NCBI RefSeq assembly: GCF_002368115.1
Contig: NZ_AP018316.1
Coordinates: 13,329 to 77,328 of the forward strand
Direction: 5' to 3'
Length of the DNA stretch: 64,000 nucleotides
DNA from: Dolichospermum compactum NIES-806
GTDB lineage: Bacteria; Cyanobacteriota; Cyanobacteriia; Cyanobacteriales; Nostocaceae
Both the position numbers and the translations under genes were made by a program. Positions 43,348 through 51,949 of this stretch are shown here, one piece after another (the stretch's first letter is position 1; each line of letters starts with the position of its first letter). The notes beneath the pieces are model-generated. The model was given only the letters and a program-made list of their open reading frames with translations, was not told the DNA's origin and searched no databases.

Positions 43348-43644
43348 ATGAACTTAAAACCCATTAGAACAGAATCAGATTATCAACAGGCATTAAAAGA
43401 AATCGAACAAATTTTTGATGCTGAACCTAATACACCAGAATATGAGAAATTAGATATTTTAACGACTTTAGTAGAAGTCTATGAACAACAAAATTATCCT
43501 ATTGATCCTCCATCTCCTATCGCAGCTATATTATATTATTTAGAAAGTCGTAATCAAGGAGTTTCTACTTTTATTGAAAATTTAAAACATCATGGAGTTA
43601 GTGAAGAAATAATTAATATAGCTTTAAATGAAATGACTCACTGA
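43348..43644 (+). CDS. higA: HigA-like antitoxin with an atypical C-terminus
   Basis: The 98-aa protein starts like HigA (LKPIRTESDYQQALKEIEQI, PNTPEYEKLDILTTLVEVYE, NYPIDPPSPIAAILYYLES). Where HigA normally has the helix-turn-helix, it reads FIENLKHHGVSEEIINIAL and ends. The DNA-binding part thus appears short or lost. It may still bind HigB but not repress the operon as usual. A strong AAGGAGG lies before its ATG. Confidence 0.85.
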   Translation: MNLKPIRTESDYQQALKEIEQIFDAEPNTPEYEKLDILTTLVEVYEQQNYPIDPPSPIAAILYYLESRNQGVSTFIENLKHHGVSEEIINIALNEMTH

Positions 43645-43695
43645 TTATTGATTATCATGTCATCAAATAATTGTAGTCAGAGGTAAATTAAATTT

Positions 43696-43824
43696 ATGAC
43701 CATAACTTATCAAATAGACTTCAATATCTGGCTTGAAGAAACAGCCAAATTATTACTAGAAAATTGCTGGACAGAAATAGATAAAGAAGATTATCAAATC
43801 TTCCCAATATTTGGACATCGTTAA
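43696..43824 (+). pseudogene. DUF29 N-terminal fragment
   Basis: The 42-residue frame YQIDFNIWLEETAKLLLENC then EIDKEDYQIFPIF ends early. The first ~30 residues match the start of DUF29 proteins (compare LQLWIEQTIQQLQN of the gene at 62607-63074). The remaining ~110 residues are missing. It is a truncated copy, probably non-functional. Confidence 0.6.
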
Positions 43825-43834
43825 ACCTGCATTT

Positions 43835-43900
43835 AGATCCCCGACTTCTTTGATAAATTATTATTATTTACAAAAGATTAAATTAAGAATTCGGGGATCT
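43835..43900. terminator. Hairpin between convergent genes
   Basis: The stem AGATCCCCGACTTCTT (43835-43850) pairs with AAGAATTCGGGGATCT (43885-43900), one mismatch, with a T-rich loop. It lies between the DUF29 fragment and the convergent bgtA, and may serve both. It shares sequence with the hairpin at 23691-23723, so it is also a dispersed repeat. Confidence 0.6.
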
Positions 43901-43920
43901 TTGGACTGAATTAAATCAAC

Positions 43921-44661
43921 CTAGAGAATTTGGGATAAAAATTTCCTAGTTCTTTCTTCTTTGGGATTAGTAAAAAAGGTGTCGGGGGTAGAAGATTCAA
44001 CTAACAAACCGCTATCCATTAAGACAACTCTATCAGCAACTTCTCGCGCAAATCCGACTTCATGGGTAACAACTACCATTGTCATTCCGTCATTAGCCAG
44101 ATTTCGCATTACGTCTAAAACTTCTCTCACCATTTCTGGATCTAAAGCTGATGTCGGTTCATCAAATAACATAATTTTTGGTTGCATTGCTAATGCACGT
44201 GCTATGGCTACTCGTTGTTGTTGTCCACCGGATAATTGTCCGGGATATTTTTGTGCTTGTGCTAAAATTCCCACTCTTTCTAATAATTGCATTGCTAATG
44301 CTTCCGCTTTAACTTTGGATATTTTGCGGACATATATTGGTGCTAAGGTGATATTTTCTAAAACTGTTAAATGGGGAAATAAATTAAATTGCTGAAATAC
44401 CATTCCCACTTCTCGACGAATTGTTTCAATATTTCTTAAATCATGACTGAGGATAATTCCGTCAATGCTAATAATTCCTTGTTGATATTCTTCTAAGGCG
44501 TTAAATGTTCTAATAAAGGTTGATTTTCCTGAACCGGATGGTCCCATTAAAACAACAACTTCTCCCCGTTCTACGGTTAAACTGACACCTTGGAGGGCGT
44601 GAAATTTGCCATACCATTTGTGAACATCTTCAGCAATAATTATCGGGTTTGATTCTGTCAT
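43921..44661 (-). CDS. bgtA: Amino-acid ABC transporter ATP-binding protein (BgtA-like)
   Basis: The 246-aa ATPase of the polar amino-acid type has Walker A GPSGSGKS, signature LSGGQQQRVAIARAL, Walker B IMLFDEPTSALDPE and switch His in VVTHEVGFARE. It powers uptake with the two permeases upstream. The order binding protein, permease, permease, ATPase matches Anabaena natF-natG-natH-bgtA (N-II system, acidic and neutral polar amino acids). In Anabaena BgtA also serves the basic amino-acid system. It is the last gene of the run, 208 bp after natH. Confidence 0.9.
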   Translation of the reverse strand: MTESNPIIIAEDVHKWYGKFHALQGVSLTVERGEVVVLMGPSGSGKSTFIRTFNALEEYQQGIISIDGIILSHDLRNIETIRREVGMVFQQFNLFPHLTVLENITLAPIYVRKISKVKAEALAMQLLERVGILAQAQKYPGQLSGGQQQRVAIARALAMQPKIMLFDEPTSALDPEMVREVLDVMRNLANDGMTMVVVTHEVGFAREVADRVVLMDSGLLVESSTPDTFFTNPKEERTRKFLSQIL

Positions 44662-44663
44662 AT

Positions 44664-44873
44664 ATTCCTTTTGTGTAGTTTAAGATTTAAATAGATATTT
44701 AGGAATGTTGGGTTTCCTTGCGTCAACCCAACCTACGGGTAGTTGGTAATAAAATCATTGTTTTTCATCCTGTTTATCCTTTAATCCTGGATATCCTGAT
44801 TCTGACAATTATTCCTTTTGTGTAGTTTAAGATTTTAGGAATGTTGGGTTTCCTTGCGTCAACCCAACCTACG
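44664..44873. repeat. Duplicated ~65-75 bp segment between natH and bgtA
   Basis: Copies at 44664-44737 and 44811-44873 share ATTCCTTTTGTGTAGTTTAA and GGAATGTTGGGTTTCCTTGC. Between them is a CATCCTGTTTATCCTTTAAT repeat, also seen in inverse form at 59030-59215. The second copy supplies the natH stop codon (44869-44871). Confidence 0.8.
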
Positions 44874-46014
44874 ATGTTAATTGTTTCTCTAGGTTTTTAG
44901 CAGCTAAGGACATTGAATAACAAAATACCCAATAAATCAAACCAATAAATAAATATACTTCTGCATATCTTCCTAAAAATTGTGGTTGTGCTAAGATAGA
45001 ACGTGCCATTCCTGTTAATTCTACTAATCCTACTAATGATAAAAGGGAAGTATCTTTAAATAAACCAATAAATTGACCAACAATTGCGGGAATAACTGCG
45101 CGTAATGCTTGGGGTAATATGATTAATATGAGTAATAAAGGTGTGTTTAATCCTAGTGCTTTTCCTGCTTCTATTTGTCCTCTGGGAATTGCTTGTAATC
45201 CCCCGCGCACGTTTTCAGCCATGTATGCTGCACTAAATAATATTAGTCCCACAATACCTCTGAGTAATCTATCTAAACGTAAATCTGGTGGTAAAAATAA
45301 GGGTAACATGACTTGGGCTAAAAATAGAATCCCAATTAAGGGTAATCCTCTGACGATTTCAATATAAAGAATAGAAAACCACCGGACTACGGGTAAATTA
45401 CTGGTTCTTCCTAATGCGAGTAAAACTCCTATGGGGAAGGAAAGAACAATACTAATTATTGCCATTAATAGGGTAAGTAATAAACCATTCCATAGGTTTG
45501 TAGATACAGGTTGTAATCCTAAACCACCACCAATTAACCAGATAATTAGGGGACAAGATAATAACCAAGTTAGCGAAAGCCAAGGTGTGATAATTTTAGT
45601 AAATTTTTGACCAATTATCAAACCTGCAACTATTAAACCTGTAATTAATAATAACCATAAACGGCTTGTTAATGGTATGGGTAAAATAAATAATAAAATC
45701 CCGATAATAATAGCAGTAATCAGAGAATTGCGTTTTGTAAATATGGCTTTTTTGGTAAATGCACCCCCAGTAATTGTGGTTAAAGTTGTAGATATTCCCA
45801 AAACAACCCAAATTCGCCAATATAAACTTTGGGGAAATCTTCCTACTAAAAATAAATGTAAATTAACTTGGATTACTTGCCATTGTGCTTTGGTAATTAA
45901 CCAAGATGCAAATCCTTGAACTAACCAAAATAGAAATATAAAACAAACAACAGTTAGTAAACTATTGTACCAATTATTAAAGAGATTTTTTCTTAACCAA
46001 GTTAGTTTAATCAT
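44869..46014 (-). CDS. natH: Amino-acid ABC transporter permease (NatH-like)
   Basis: The 381-aa membrane protein has about eight TM segments and the HisM/GlnP-type cytoplasmic loop (residues ~258-290; AENVRGGLQAIPRGQIEAGKAL) that contacts the ATPase. The N-terminal ~170 residues hold extra TM helices, as in the NatG/NatH pair. It is the second permease of the N-II-type system. The last codons and stop lie in a duplicated repeat, so the very C-terminus (KQLTS) may differ from homologues. Confidence 0.9.
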   Translation of the reverse strand: MIKLTWLRKNLFNNWYNSLLTVVCFIFLFWLVQGFASWLITKAQWQVIQVNLHLFLVGRFPQSLYWRIWVVLGISTTLTTITGGAFTKKAIFTKRNSLITAIIIGILLFILPIPLTSRLWLLLITGLIVAGLIIGQKFTKIITPWLSLTWLLSCPLIIWLIGGGLGLQPVSTNLWNGLLLTLLMAIISIVLSFPIGVLLALGRTSNLPVVRWFSILYIEIVRGLPLIGILFLAQVMLPLFLPPDLRLDRLLRGIVGLILFSAAYMAENVRGGLQAIPRGQIEAGKALGLNTPLLLILIILPQALRAVIPAIVGQFIGLFKDTSLLSLVGLVELTGMARSILAQPQFLGRYAEVYLFIGLIYWVFCYSMSLAAKNLEKQLTS

Positions 46015-46052
46015 TATGGAAATTTCAGTCTAATTAAGGTAAAAATATGCGA

Positions 46053-46310
46053 TTAAATGGTTGTTTTCGATAGCGACGATAAATTCGCTTTTTTGCGTAC
46101 ATCTCTATCTGACAAATCTCCTGATCCTTCTAGTAAGAATTGTGGATAACCACCCATTCGTTCTAAAACTGTTTTATCCGAAGTTGGATAATTGTTAACA
46201 GGTGTTTCCAATGATGAGATAAATTGTAAGACAAGTGGGATTTGTTGATCACTAAGATTAGCGATCGCTTGTAAGAGTTCTTGGTGTGGGTTGGTGGAGT
46301 ACATGGTCAT
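46053..46310 (-). CDS. Small hypothetical protein within the nat cluster (antitoxin-like)
   Basis: The 85-aa protein starts with a helical stretch (HQELLQAIANLSDQQIPLVL) and ends VLERMGGYPQFLLEGSGDLS, then DRDVRKK. The LERMGG...GSGDLSDRD texture resembles small cyanobacterial antitoxins that precede VapC genes. No toxin gene follows. It lies between natG and natH on the same strand and breaks an otherwise tight operon. The function is a guess. Confidence 0.6.
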   Translation of the reverse strand: MTMYSTNPHQELLQAIANLSDQQIPLVLQFISSLETPVNNYPTSDKTVLERMGGYPQFLLEGSGDLSDRDVRKKANLSSLSKTTI

Positions 46311-46365
46311 TGATTTGTGTTGTGATGATTACAATTTTAGCAAATAGGACTCATAATTTAACGAT

Positions 46366-47292
46366 TTATCTTTCCTTAATTTGCACAGAACGATTAAATA
46401 AATTCATAGTCAAAGAAATTATCAAACTCAAAGTTAGATAGGTGATCATAATTAACAGCATCACTTCTACAGCTTTCCCCGTTTGGTTAAAGGTTGTAGA
46501 AGCTACGAAATAAATATCAGGATAACCGATAGCGATCGCTAAACTGGAATTTTTGGTTAAATTGAGATATTGACTAGTTAATGGGGGAATAATCACCCGC
46601 AAAGCTTGGGGAAAAATAACCAATCGCATTGCTAAACCTGGGTTTAACCCCAAGGATTTGGCTGCTTCTAGTTGTCCTGTCGGGACTGATTGAATTCCCC
46701 CGCGCACAATTTCCGCAATAAACGCACCTGTGTAAAAAGTTAACCCCAATAATAAACTAGAAAATTCTGGAGACAAGGTAAACCAGGGAAATTGAATTCC
46801 ATTTTGGCTAAAGTTAGCAAACCCCAAAAAGGAAACTTTATTTTCGGCTTTAGGAAAACTCAAGAAAACTGCAAAATACCAAAATAGCAATTGTAATAAT
46901 AATGGAGTATTCCGAAAAACCTCTACATAGACAACCGTAATTTTTTTCACTAACCAATTATCTGATAATCTTGCAATTCCCGCAGTAATTCCCACAATTG
47001 TGGTGACGAAAATTCCCATTACTGCTATTCTTAGAGAATTAACTAATCCCACCAATAAAGCATAATTATAAGCATCCGTTGGTTTGTAGTTAATGAGAGT
47101 TTCCCCAATATCAAAAGATGCCTGTTGCTTGAGAAAATTAAATCCAAATTGAATTCCTAATTGCTGTAAATTTCGGCTGACATTCCCCCAGAAGATAACA
47201 AATACAAATACTGCTAAAAATACAAAAATTAGCTGAATGGCATTTTGCCAAAAGCGATAATCACGCCACAAAGGAAGTTTTGAATTGGTCAT
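46366..47292 (-). CDS. natG: Amino-acid ABC transporter permease (NatG-like)
   Basis: The 308-aa protein has an N-terminal TM, a periplasmic segment and a HisM-type permease core with the loop IAEIVRGGIQSVPTGQLEAA (residues ~195-220) and RLVIFPQALRVIIPPL. It pairs with NatH to form the channel. It starts 38 bp after the natF stop, and the two are surely co-transcribed. Confidence 0.92.
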   Translation of the reverse strand: MTNSKLPLWRDYRFWQNAIQLIFVFLAVFVFVIFWGNVSRNLQQLGIQFGFNFLKQQASFDIGETLINYKPTDAYNYALLVGLVNSLRIAVMGIFVTTIVGITAGIARLSDNWLVKKITVVYVEVFRNTPLLLQLLFWYFAVFLSFPKAENKVSFLGFANFSQNGIQFPWFTLSPEFSSLLLGLTFYTGAFIAEIVRGGIQSVPTGQLEAAKSLGLNPGLAMRLVIFPQALRVIIPPLTSQYLNLTKNSSLAIAIGYPDIYFVASTTFNQTGKAVEVMLLIMITYLTLSLIISLTMNLFNRSVQIKER

Positions 47293-47330
47293 TAGTCAGT
47301 TGTTAATAGTAAGAAATTTCTCTTGCTTCC

Positions 47331-48434
47331 TTAGCGGAAAGGTGGAGAATAGAGTAATCCTCCTTTCGTGGAAATTTGATTTTGTCCCCGGGGGAGATTT
47401 AGTTTTGTTTTTGCTCCCAAATTGCGATCATAAATTTCGTCATAGTTACCAACGTGCTTAATTATTTTGGCAGCAAAATCCTTTGTTAAACCAATTCCTT
47501 CGCCCAGGTTTCCTTCTGTTCCTAAAAAACGTTTGATATCGGGATCTTTACTATTAGCAAACTCTGCTAAATTTTGAGAATTAATGCCTAATTCTTCTGC
47601 TTTCACCAAAGCATAAATAGTCCATTTGACTATATCACTCCACTGACTGTCACCCTTAGCAACTGCTGGTGCTAGAGGTTCAGAAGAAAGAACATCATCT
47701 AAAATGATATTATCGTCTGGTTTAGGTAGGGTTGTGCGTCGAGAAACCAGTGCAGAACGGTCTGTGGTTACGGCATCACAACGTCCTTCTGCATAAGTAG
47801 CAAAGGTGATATTCACATCTTCAAAAACAACGGATTTATAAGTAATTCCCCGTTTCCGCATTTGGTCTGCTAAATTTTGTTCGGTGGTAGTTCCAGTTTG
47901 CACACAAATGGCTTTGTCCTTCAGGTCTTTGATAGATTTAATATTGCTATTTTTACGGACCATGACGGCTTGACCATCATAAAATACCACAGGGGCAAAA
48001 TCTAAACCCTGGGAAGTTGCACGGCTAAAAGTCCAGCTAGTATTGCGACTGAGAATATCTACCTCTCCAGTTTGCAAAGCTGTAAATCGCTCCTTGGTGT
48101 TGAGATTGCGATATTCTACCGCATCTGGATTATCAAATACTGCTGCTGCAACAGCCCGACAAATATCAACGTCAATGCCGCTATATTTGCCGTCAGTGCC
48201 GACAAAACTAAATCCTGGTAGTTCCCCGCTAACGCCACAAACAAGCTGTCCACGGCTTTTAATGCGATTCCAGATCACGCGAGTAACTTGTCCTGGGGGG
48301 GTGCTGTCGGGATTTTGTGTATTGGGATTATTTTGTGGTTGATCATTACAGGCGCTCAGAATTAAGATTAAAGGAGCGATCGCTAAAGGCATCCCTATCC
48401 CCTGTAAAATTACAGATAATTTACTAAATTTCAT
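47331..48434 (-). CDS. natF: Amino-acid ABC transporter substrate-binding lipoprotein (NatF-like)
   Basis: From the ATG at 48434 the protein has 367 aa. An N-terminal lipoprotein signal ends in LSAC (LILILSACNDQ). A type 3 periplasmic-binding fold follows (RGQLVCGVSGELPGFSF, GIDVDICRAVAAAVF, VQTGTTTEQNLAD, YAEGRCDAVTTDRSAL). It captures polar amino acids for NatG/NatH/BgtA. The frame extends to 48485, but a signal that starts MKFSKLSVIL is far better placed. It is the first gene of the cluster. Confidence 0.92.
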   Translation of the reverse strand: MKFSKLSVILQGIGMPLAIAPLILILSACNDQPQNNPNTQNPDSTPPGQVTRVIWNRIKSRGQLVCGVSGELPGFSFVGTDGKYSGIDVDICRAVAAAVFDNPDAVEYRNLNTKERFTALQTGEVDILSRNTSWTFSRATSQGLDFAPVVFYDGQAVMVRKNSNIKSIKDLKDKAICVQTGTTTEQNLADQMRKRGITYKSVVFEDVNITFATYAEGRCDAVTTDRSALVSRRTTLPKPDDNIILDDVLSSEPLAPAVAKGDSQWSDIVKWTIYALVKAEELGINSQNLAEFANSKDPDIKRFLGTEGNLGEGIGLTKDFAAKIIKHVGNYDEIYDRNLGAKTKLNLPRGQNQISTKGGLLYSPPFR

Positions 48435-48554
48435 AATTGTTTTTCCCAAGAATCTTCTTTGGATGTTTCCACATAATTGAAACATTTATTGATACTCGTG
48501 GCAAATATATCTTCTTAGGAGAGCAAAATTAAACATTTTGAAAATCCCTAAACC

Positions 48555-48626
48555 CATGAATTACGTAGGGGCAAACCCCCTATAGTTGCCCCAAATACCG
48601 GGGTAGGCACGGGGGCGCTACCCCTA
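48555..48626. repeat. GGGGCAAACCCC-type dispersed palindromes
   Basis: Two GC-rich hairpin units (GTAGGGGCAAACCCCCTA and GGGGTAGGCACGGGGGCGCTACCCC) lie between the divergent natF and grxC genes. No gene is present. Confidence 0.65.
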
Positions 48627-48695
48627 CATCAAATTCAAATCTTTTATATAATCAATTTTACTGACCTACCTACAAAAAACCTCTTAATTAAGAAT

Positions 48696-49016
48696 ATGCT
48701 AAATTTTCTCAACTCTCTTCTCGGTCGCCACCCAGAGCGAATCAAAGCCAATGTTGAAATTTATACTTGGCAAACTTGCCCCTACTGCATTCGCGCTAAA
48801 ATGCTACTATCATGGAAAGGTGTTAATTTCACCGAATACAAAATTGACGGCGACGAAACAGCTAGAACAAGCATGGCAGAACGCGCCGACGGTCGCCGTA
48901 GCGTCCCCCAAATTTTTATTAATAATCAACATATTGGCGGTTGTGATGACCTGTATCAATTAGATGCAAAAGCTCAACTTGACCCTCTGTTATGTCAGGT
49001 TGCGGGTAATGGGTAA
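48696..49016 (+). CDS. grxC: Glutaredoxin 3 (GrxC type)
   Basis: The 106-aa protein has a dithiol active site CPYC (C28, C31), a TVP-like cis-Pro segment RRSVPQIFIN and GGCDDLYQLD. It reduces disulfides and glutathione adducts using glutathione. It is a little longer than usual at the N-terminus (LNFLNSLLGRHPERIKANVE). It is followed by tadA and plsC on the same strand. Confidence 0.94.
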   Translation: MLNFLNSLLGRHPERIKANVEIYTWQTCPYCIRAKMLLSWKGVNFTEYKIDGDETARTSMAERADGRRSVPQIFINNQHIGGCDDLYQLDAKAQLDPLLCQVAGNG

Positions 49017-49131
49017 TTGGTAATTTTCTTCTTCCTCTTCCTTTTCTTCCTTCGTGTCCTTCGTACCTTCGTGGTTCGTTAACTCCTGACTCCTGGGCGC
49101 AAGCCCTGCGCCCCTACCCCTTCTTCCCCTC

Positions 49132-49611
49132 ATGCTTGAACACCCAGAATATTTAAAACATCGAAAATGGATGAATCACGCTCTGGAATTGGCACGAGTG
49201 GCTGGTGATGCTGGTGAAGTTCCCGTGGGGGCTGTGATTGTTGATATGAATAATCAATTGGTTGCTGTGGGTGAAAATCGCAAAGAGCGAGATCAAGATC
49301 CGACTGCACACGCAGAAATTATGGCGATTCGGGCTGCTAGTCAAGTTTTACAAAGTTGGCGCTTGCATCAATGTACTTTATATGTCAATCTAGAACCCTG
49401 TCCGATGTGTGCCGGTGCTATAGTTCATGCACGATTAGGAAAATTGGTCTATGGTGTGGACGATACCAAAACTGGCGCTATTCGTACTGTTATTAACATC
49501 CCTGATCACCCAGCCTCTAATCACAGGTTGAAAGTGGTGGGAGGTATTCTAGAATCAGACTGTCGAGAACAATTACAAAATTGGTTTGCTACCCAACGTC
49601 AGCAAAAATAA
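49132..49611 (+). CDS. tadA: tRNA-specific adenosine deaminase
   Basis: The 159-aa protein is of the cytidine deaminase fold: HAE motif (H60, E62) and PCPMC (C90, C93) bind the catalytic zinc, with GEVPVGAVIV near the start. It converts A34 to inosine in tRNA-Arg(ACG). Length and motifs are normal. Repeats (CTGGGCGCAAGCCCTGCGCC) fill the gap from grxC. Confidence 0.95.
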   Translation: MLEHPEYLKHRKWMNHALELARVAGDAGEVPVGAVIVDMNNQLVAVGENRKERDQDPTAHAEIMAIRAASQVLQSWRLHQCTLYVNLEPCPMCAGAIVHARLGKLVYGVDDTKTGAIRTVINIPDHPASNHRLKVVGGILESDCREQLQNWFATQRQQK

Positions 49612-49723
49612 CAGACACAGATCAGACTGTCCAAATGGAAAAACACAAATTACCCAAGAAAATCTACGGTGGACATAATCAAGTTTGTGTCATCTTTTAT
49701 TCGCCAAAAAATCAGCCACCGTC

Positions 49724-50491
49724 ATGATCAAATCATACTTTGCTTCTACTAACCGCCATTCAAAAACTAGAAATACGCCTGTAAATCCATTGGTGCTTCC
49801 GAGTACCTCGCGGGTTTCGCCTTGGTTAATCCGTGTTGCTTATCTTCTAGGACGCTACATGGTTTTGCCATCTTTCTTTGGGCATATTAAAGTGACTGGA
49901 AGAGAAAATATTCCTAAAAGTGGACCGGTGATTCTTGCACCTACCCATCGTTCCCGTTGGGATTCCCTGGTTTTGCCCTACGCGACTGGTCGTTGTGTGA
50001 CGGGTAGAGATATGCGATTTATGGTAACGAGTAATGAATGTCAAGGGTTGCAAGGTTGGTTTGTGCTGCGAATGGGTGGTTTTCCTGTGAATATTGACCG
50101 TCCAGCGATCGCTACTCTCCGGCATACGGTAGAATTAATGCAGCAGGGGGAAATGTTAGTTATTTATCCCGAAGGTGGTATTCATCGTGATGGTCAACTT
50201 CATCCCCTCAAGCCGGGAATCGCTCGTTTAGCTGTGACTGCTGAATCTACCTATCCAGGATTAGATATTAAGGTTATCCCTGTCGGTATCCACTACAGTG
50301 AACCCTATCCTAATTGGGGTGCTGATGTGAATGTTCATATTGGTGAACCTATCAAAGCCGCAGATTATATGAATGGAAATTTAAAACTAGAAGCCAAAAG
50401 GCTGACGGCAGATTTAACCCATAAATTAAAACAATTAAGTCATCAAGAAGTAGAAATTAGCGATCGCATTTTTGCAGAAATTCATAATTAA
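49724..50491 (+). CDS. plsC: 1-acyl-sn-glycerol-3-phosphate acyltransferase
   Basis: The 255-aa protein has the acyltransferase motif HRSRWD (H75-x4-D80), the FPVNIDR block III and YPEGGIHRDG block (EGG) near residue 145. It makes phosphatidic acid in glycerolipid synthesis and should sit at the inner membrane. The frame extends to 49685, but ATG 49724 gives the expected N-terminus. It follows tadA by 112 bp. Confidence 0.9.
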   Translation: MIKSYFASTNRHSKTRNTPVNPLVLPSTSRVSPWLIRVAYLLGRYMVLPSFFGHIKVTGRENIPKSGPVILAPTHRSRWDSLVLPYATGRCVTGRDMRFMVTSNECQGLQGWFVLRMGGFPVNIDRPAIATLRHTVELMQQGEMLVIYPEGGIHRDGQLHPLKPGIARLAVTAESTYPGLDIKVIPVGIHYSEPYPNWGADVNVHIGEPIKAADYMNGNLKLEAKRLTADLTHKLKQLSHQEVEISDRIFAEIHN

Positions 50492-50596
50492 AATCAGGTA
50501 GGGGCGCAGGGCTTGCGCCCATTCATAAGTTACAATCAGGAAAATTCCTCCCCTAGTTCCCATTACTTACAGGTATTTAACAAATATAATCCGATT

Positions 50597-51751
50597 TCAG
50601 GAATTTTTTTCAGTTAATATGTAAAAGCTAAAACCTGTAGCCAAAATATTTGGTAGCCATATTACACAACTATAGATACTTCCTGAAATAATTAAAGCAT
50701 TAATAACCGCCTCAAATATTTTCATTAACCCCAGAATTACTAAAGTAACTGTAAAACTATTATATTTAATCCTTGGTTGCAAATTAATTCCTATAGCTGT
50801 ACCCAAAAAAGCCAATACAGCGCAGGAAATAGGTAAGGTAAATCTTTTTTGAAGATTAACTTGTAATTTGATTAGATTCGGGATATCTCCTGCTTTTTTT
50901 GCAACTAACAATCGTTGATAAATTTGAAATATATTCATTTCTCTATGATCTAATTTTTCCCTATCTAGTTGAAATTGCCGAGATATACTAGAAAGATTAA
51001 GGCGAACTTCATCAAACTTAATTCCCTGACCATAAGAACCATCTGGATTAATTATACTCTTGACACCATTATAAAAAAACCAATATTTGTTTCCTTCATT
51101 CCATTCAGCAAATTTAGATTTTATAATTACCTTCAAACCCCGATTATCTCTAATTAATAAGGTAACTTCTTGCATTTTTCCATCACTAAATCTCTCTGAG
51201 TAAAAGAAGTATTTAAGATAATTATCTTTATCAGATATTTGTTCATAATTTCTGTTGGCTAATTCTTTATAAACAATGTGATCACTTTTAAGATCCCATC
51301 TATTTATATTCATCACTTCTTCTAAGGTAATAGCAGCTTTATAGTTAGAGATAGGGACAATACCCTCATTAACAATAAATAGGATTAATGAAAGAATAAG
51401 ACTTAGATGAATCGCTGGACAGATTAATTTATACAAACTTATTCCACAACTTTGTAAAGCAATAATTTCACTGGTAATTGATAATTTATTATAAACGAAT
51501 ATTGTGGTCATTAAAATAGCAATTGGTACAGCCAAAACAATAAACTCAGGTACTTTAAGAATGTGTAAATATATTAAAGTACCGAAAGATATTTGTTCCG
51601 TCAGGAGAAAACTAAATTGCTCGAATGATATACCAATTGATTCCGCAACAACAGTAACAATAACTATGGTAAATAGTAAAATCGGGGTAATTTCCGAGAT
51701 TAAATAGCGCTCTAATAATGATATGCGAGGAAAAATATTTATTTTTTTCAT
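50597..51751 (-). CDS. Second LptF/LptG-family permease, orphan
   Basis: The 384-aa protein has the same architecture as the gene at 8016-9191: N-terminal TMs (LLERYLISEITPILLFTIVI), EIIALQSCGISLYKL, a soluble central region and three C-terminal TMs. It is AT-rich and clearly diverged (for example ISNYKAAITLEEV against AANYKATITLAEA in the first copy). No lptB or lptA lies beside it. It could be the LptG partner of the first copy or a specialised exporter component. The sequence alone cannot decide. Confidence 0.87.
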   Translation of the reverse strand: MKKINIFPRISLLERYLISEITPILLFTIVIVTVVAESIGISFEQFSFLLTEQISFGTLIYLHILKVPEFIVLAVPIAILMTTIFVYNKLSITSEIIALQSCGISLYKLICPAIHLSLILSLILFIVNEGIVPISNYKAAITLEEVMNINRWDLKSDHIVYKELANRNYEQISDKDNYLKYFFYSERFSDGKMQEVTLLIRDNRGLKVIIKSKFAEWNEGNKYWFFYNGVKSIINPDGSYGQGIKFDEVRLNLSSISRQFQLDREKLDHREMNIFQIYQRLLVAKKAGDIPNLIKLQVNLQKRFTLPISCAVLAFLGTAIGINLQPRIKYNSFTVTLVILGLMKIFEAVINALIISGSIYSCVIWLPNILATGFSFYILTEKNS

Positions 51752-51949
51752 TTATCATTTTGCTGGTTATGTAGTTGCAGCAGTTGACGATATTTTGATA
51801 TACAGATATTAGTGATAAAAATTTTGTGGTGCGCTTATTAATCTTATTTTTGTTTTTCGTAAACTGCTGGTTAAGTTATTTTTGGAAATGTTGGGTTTCG
51901 CTGTCGCTCTACCCAACCTACTACTAACATATTCCATTGTTAGTTATTT

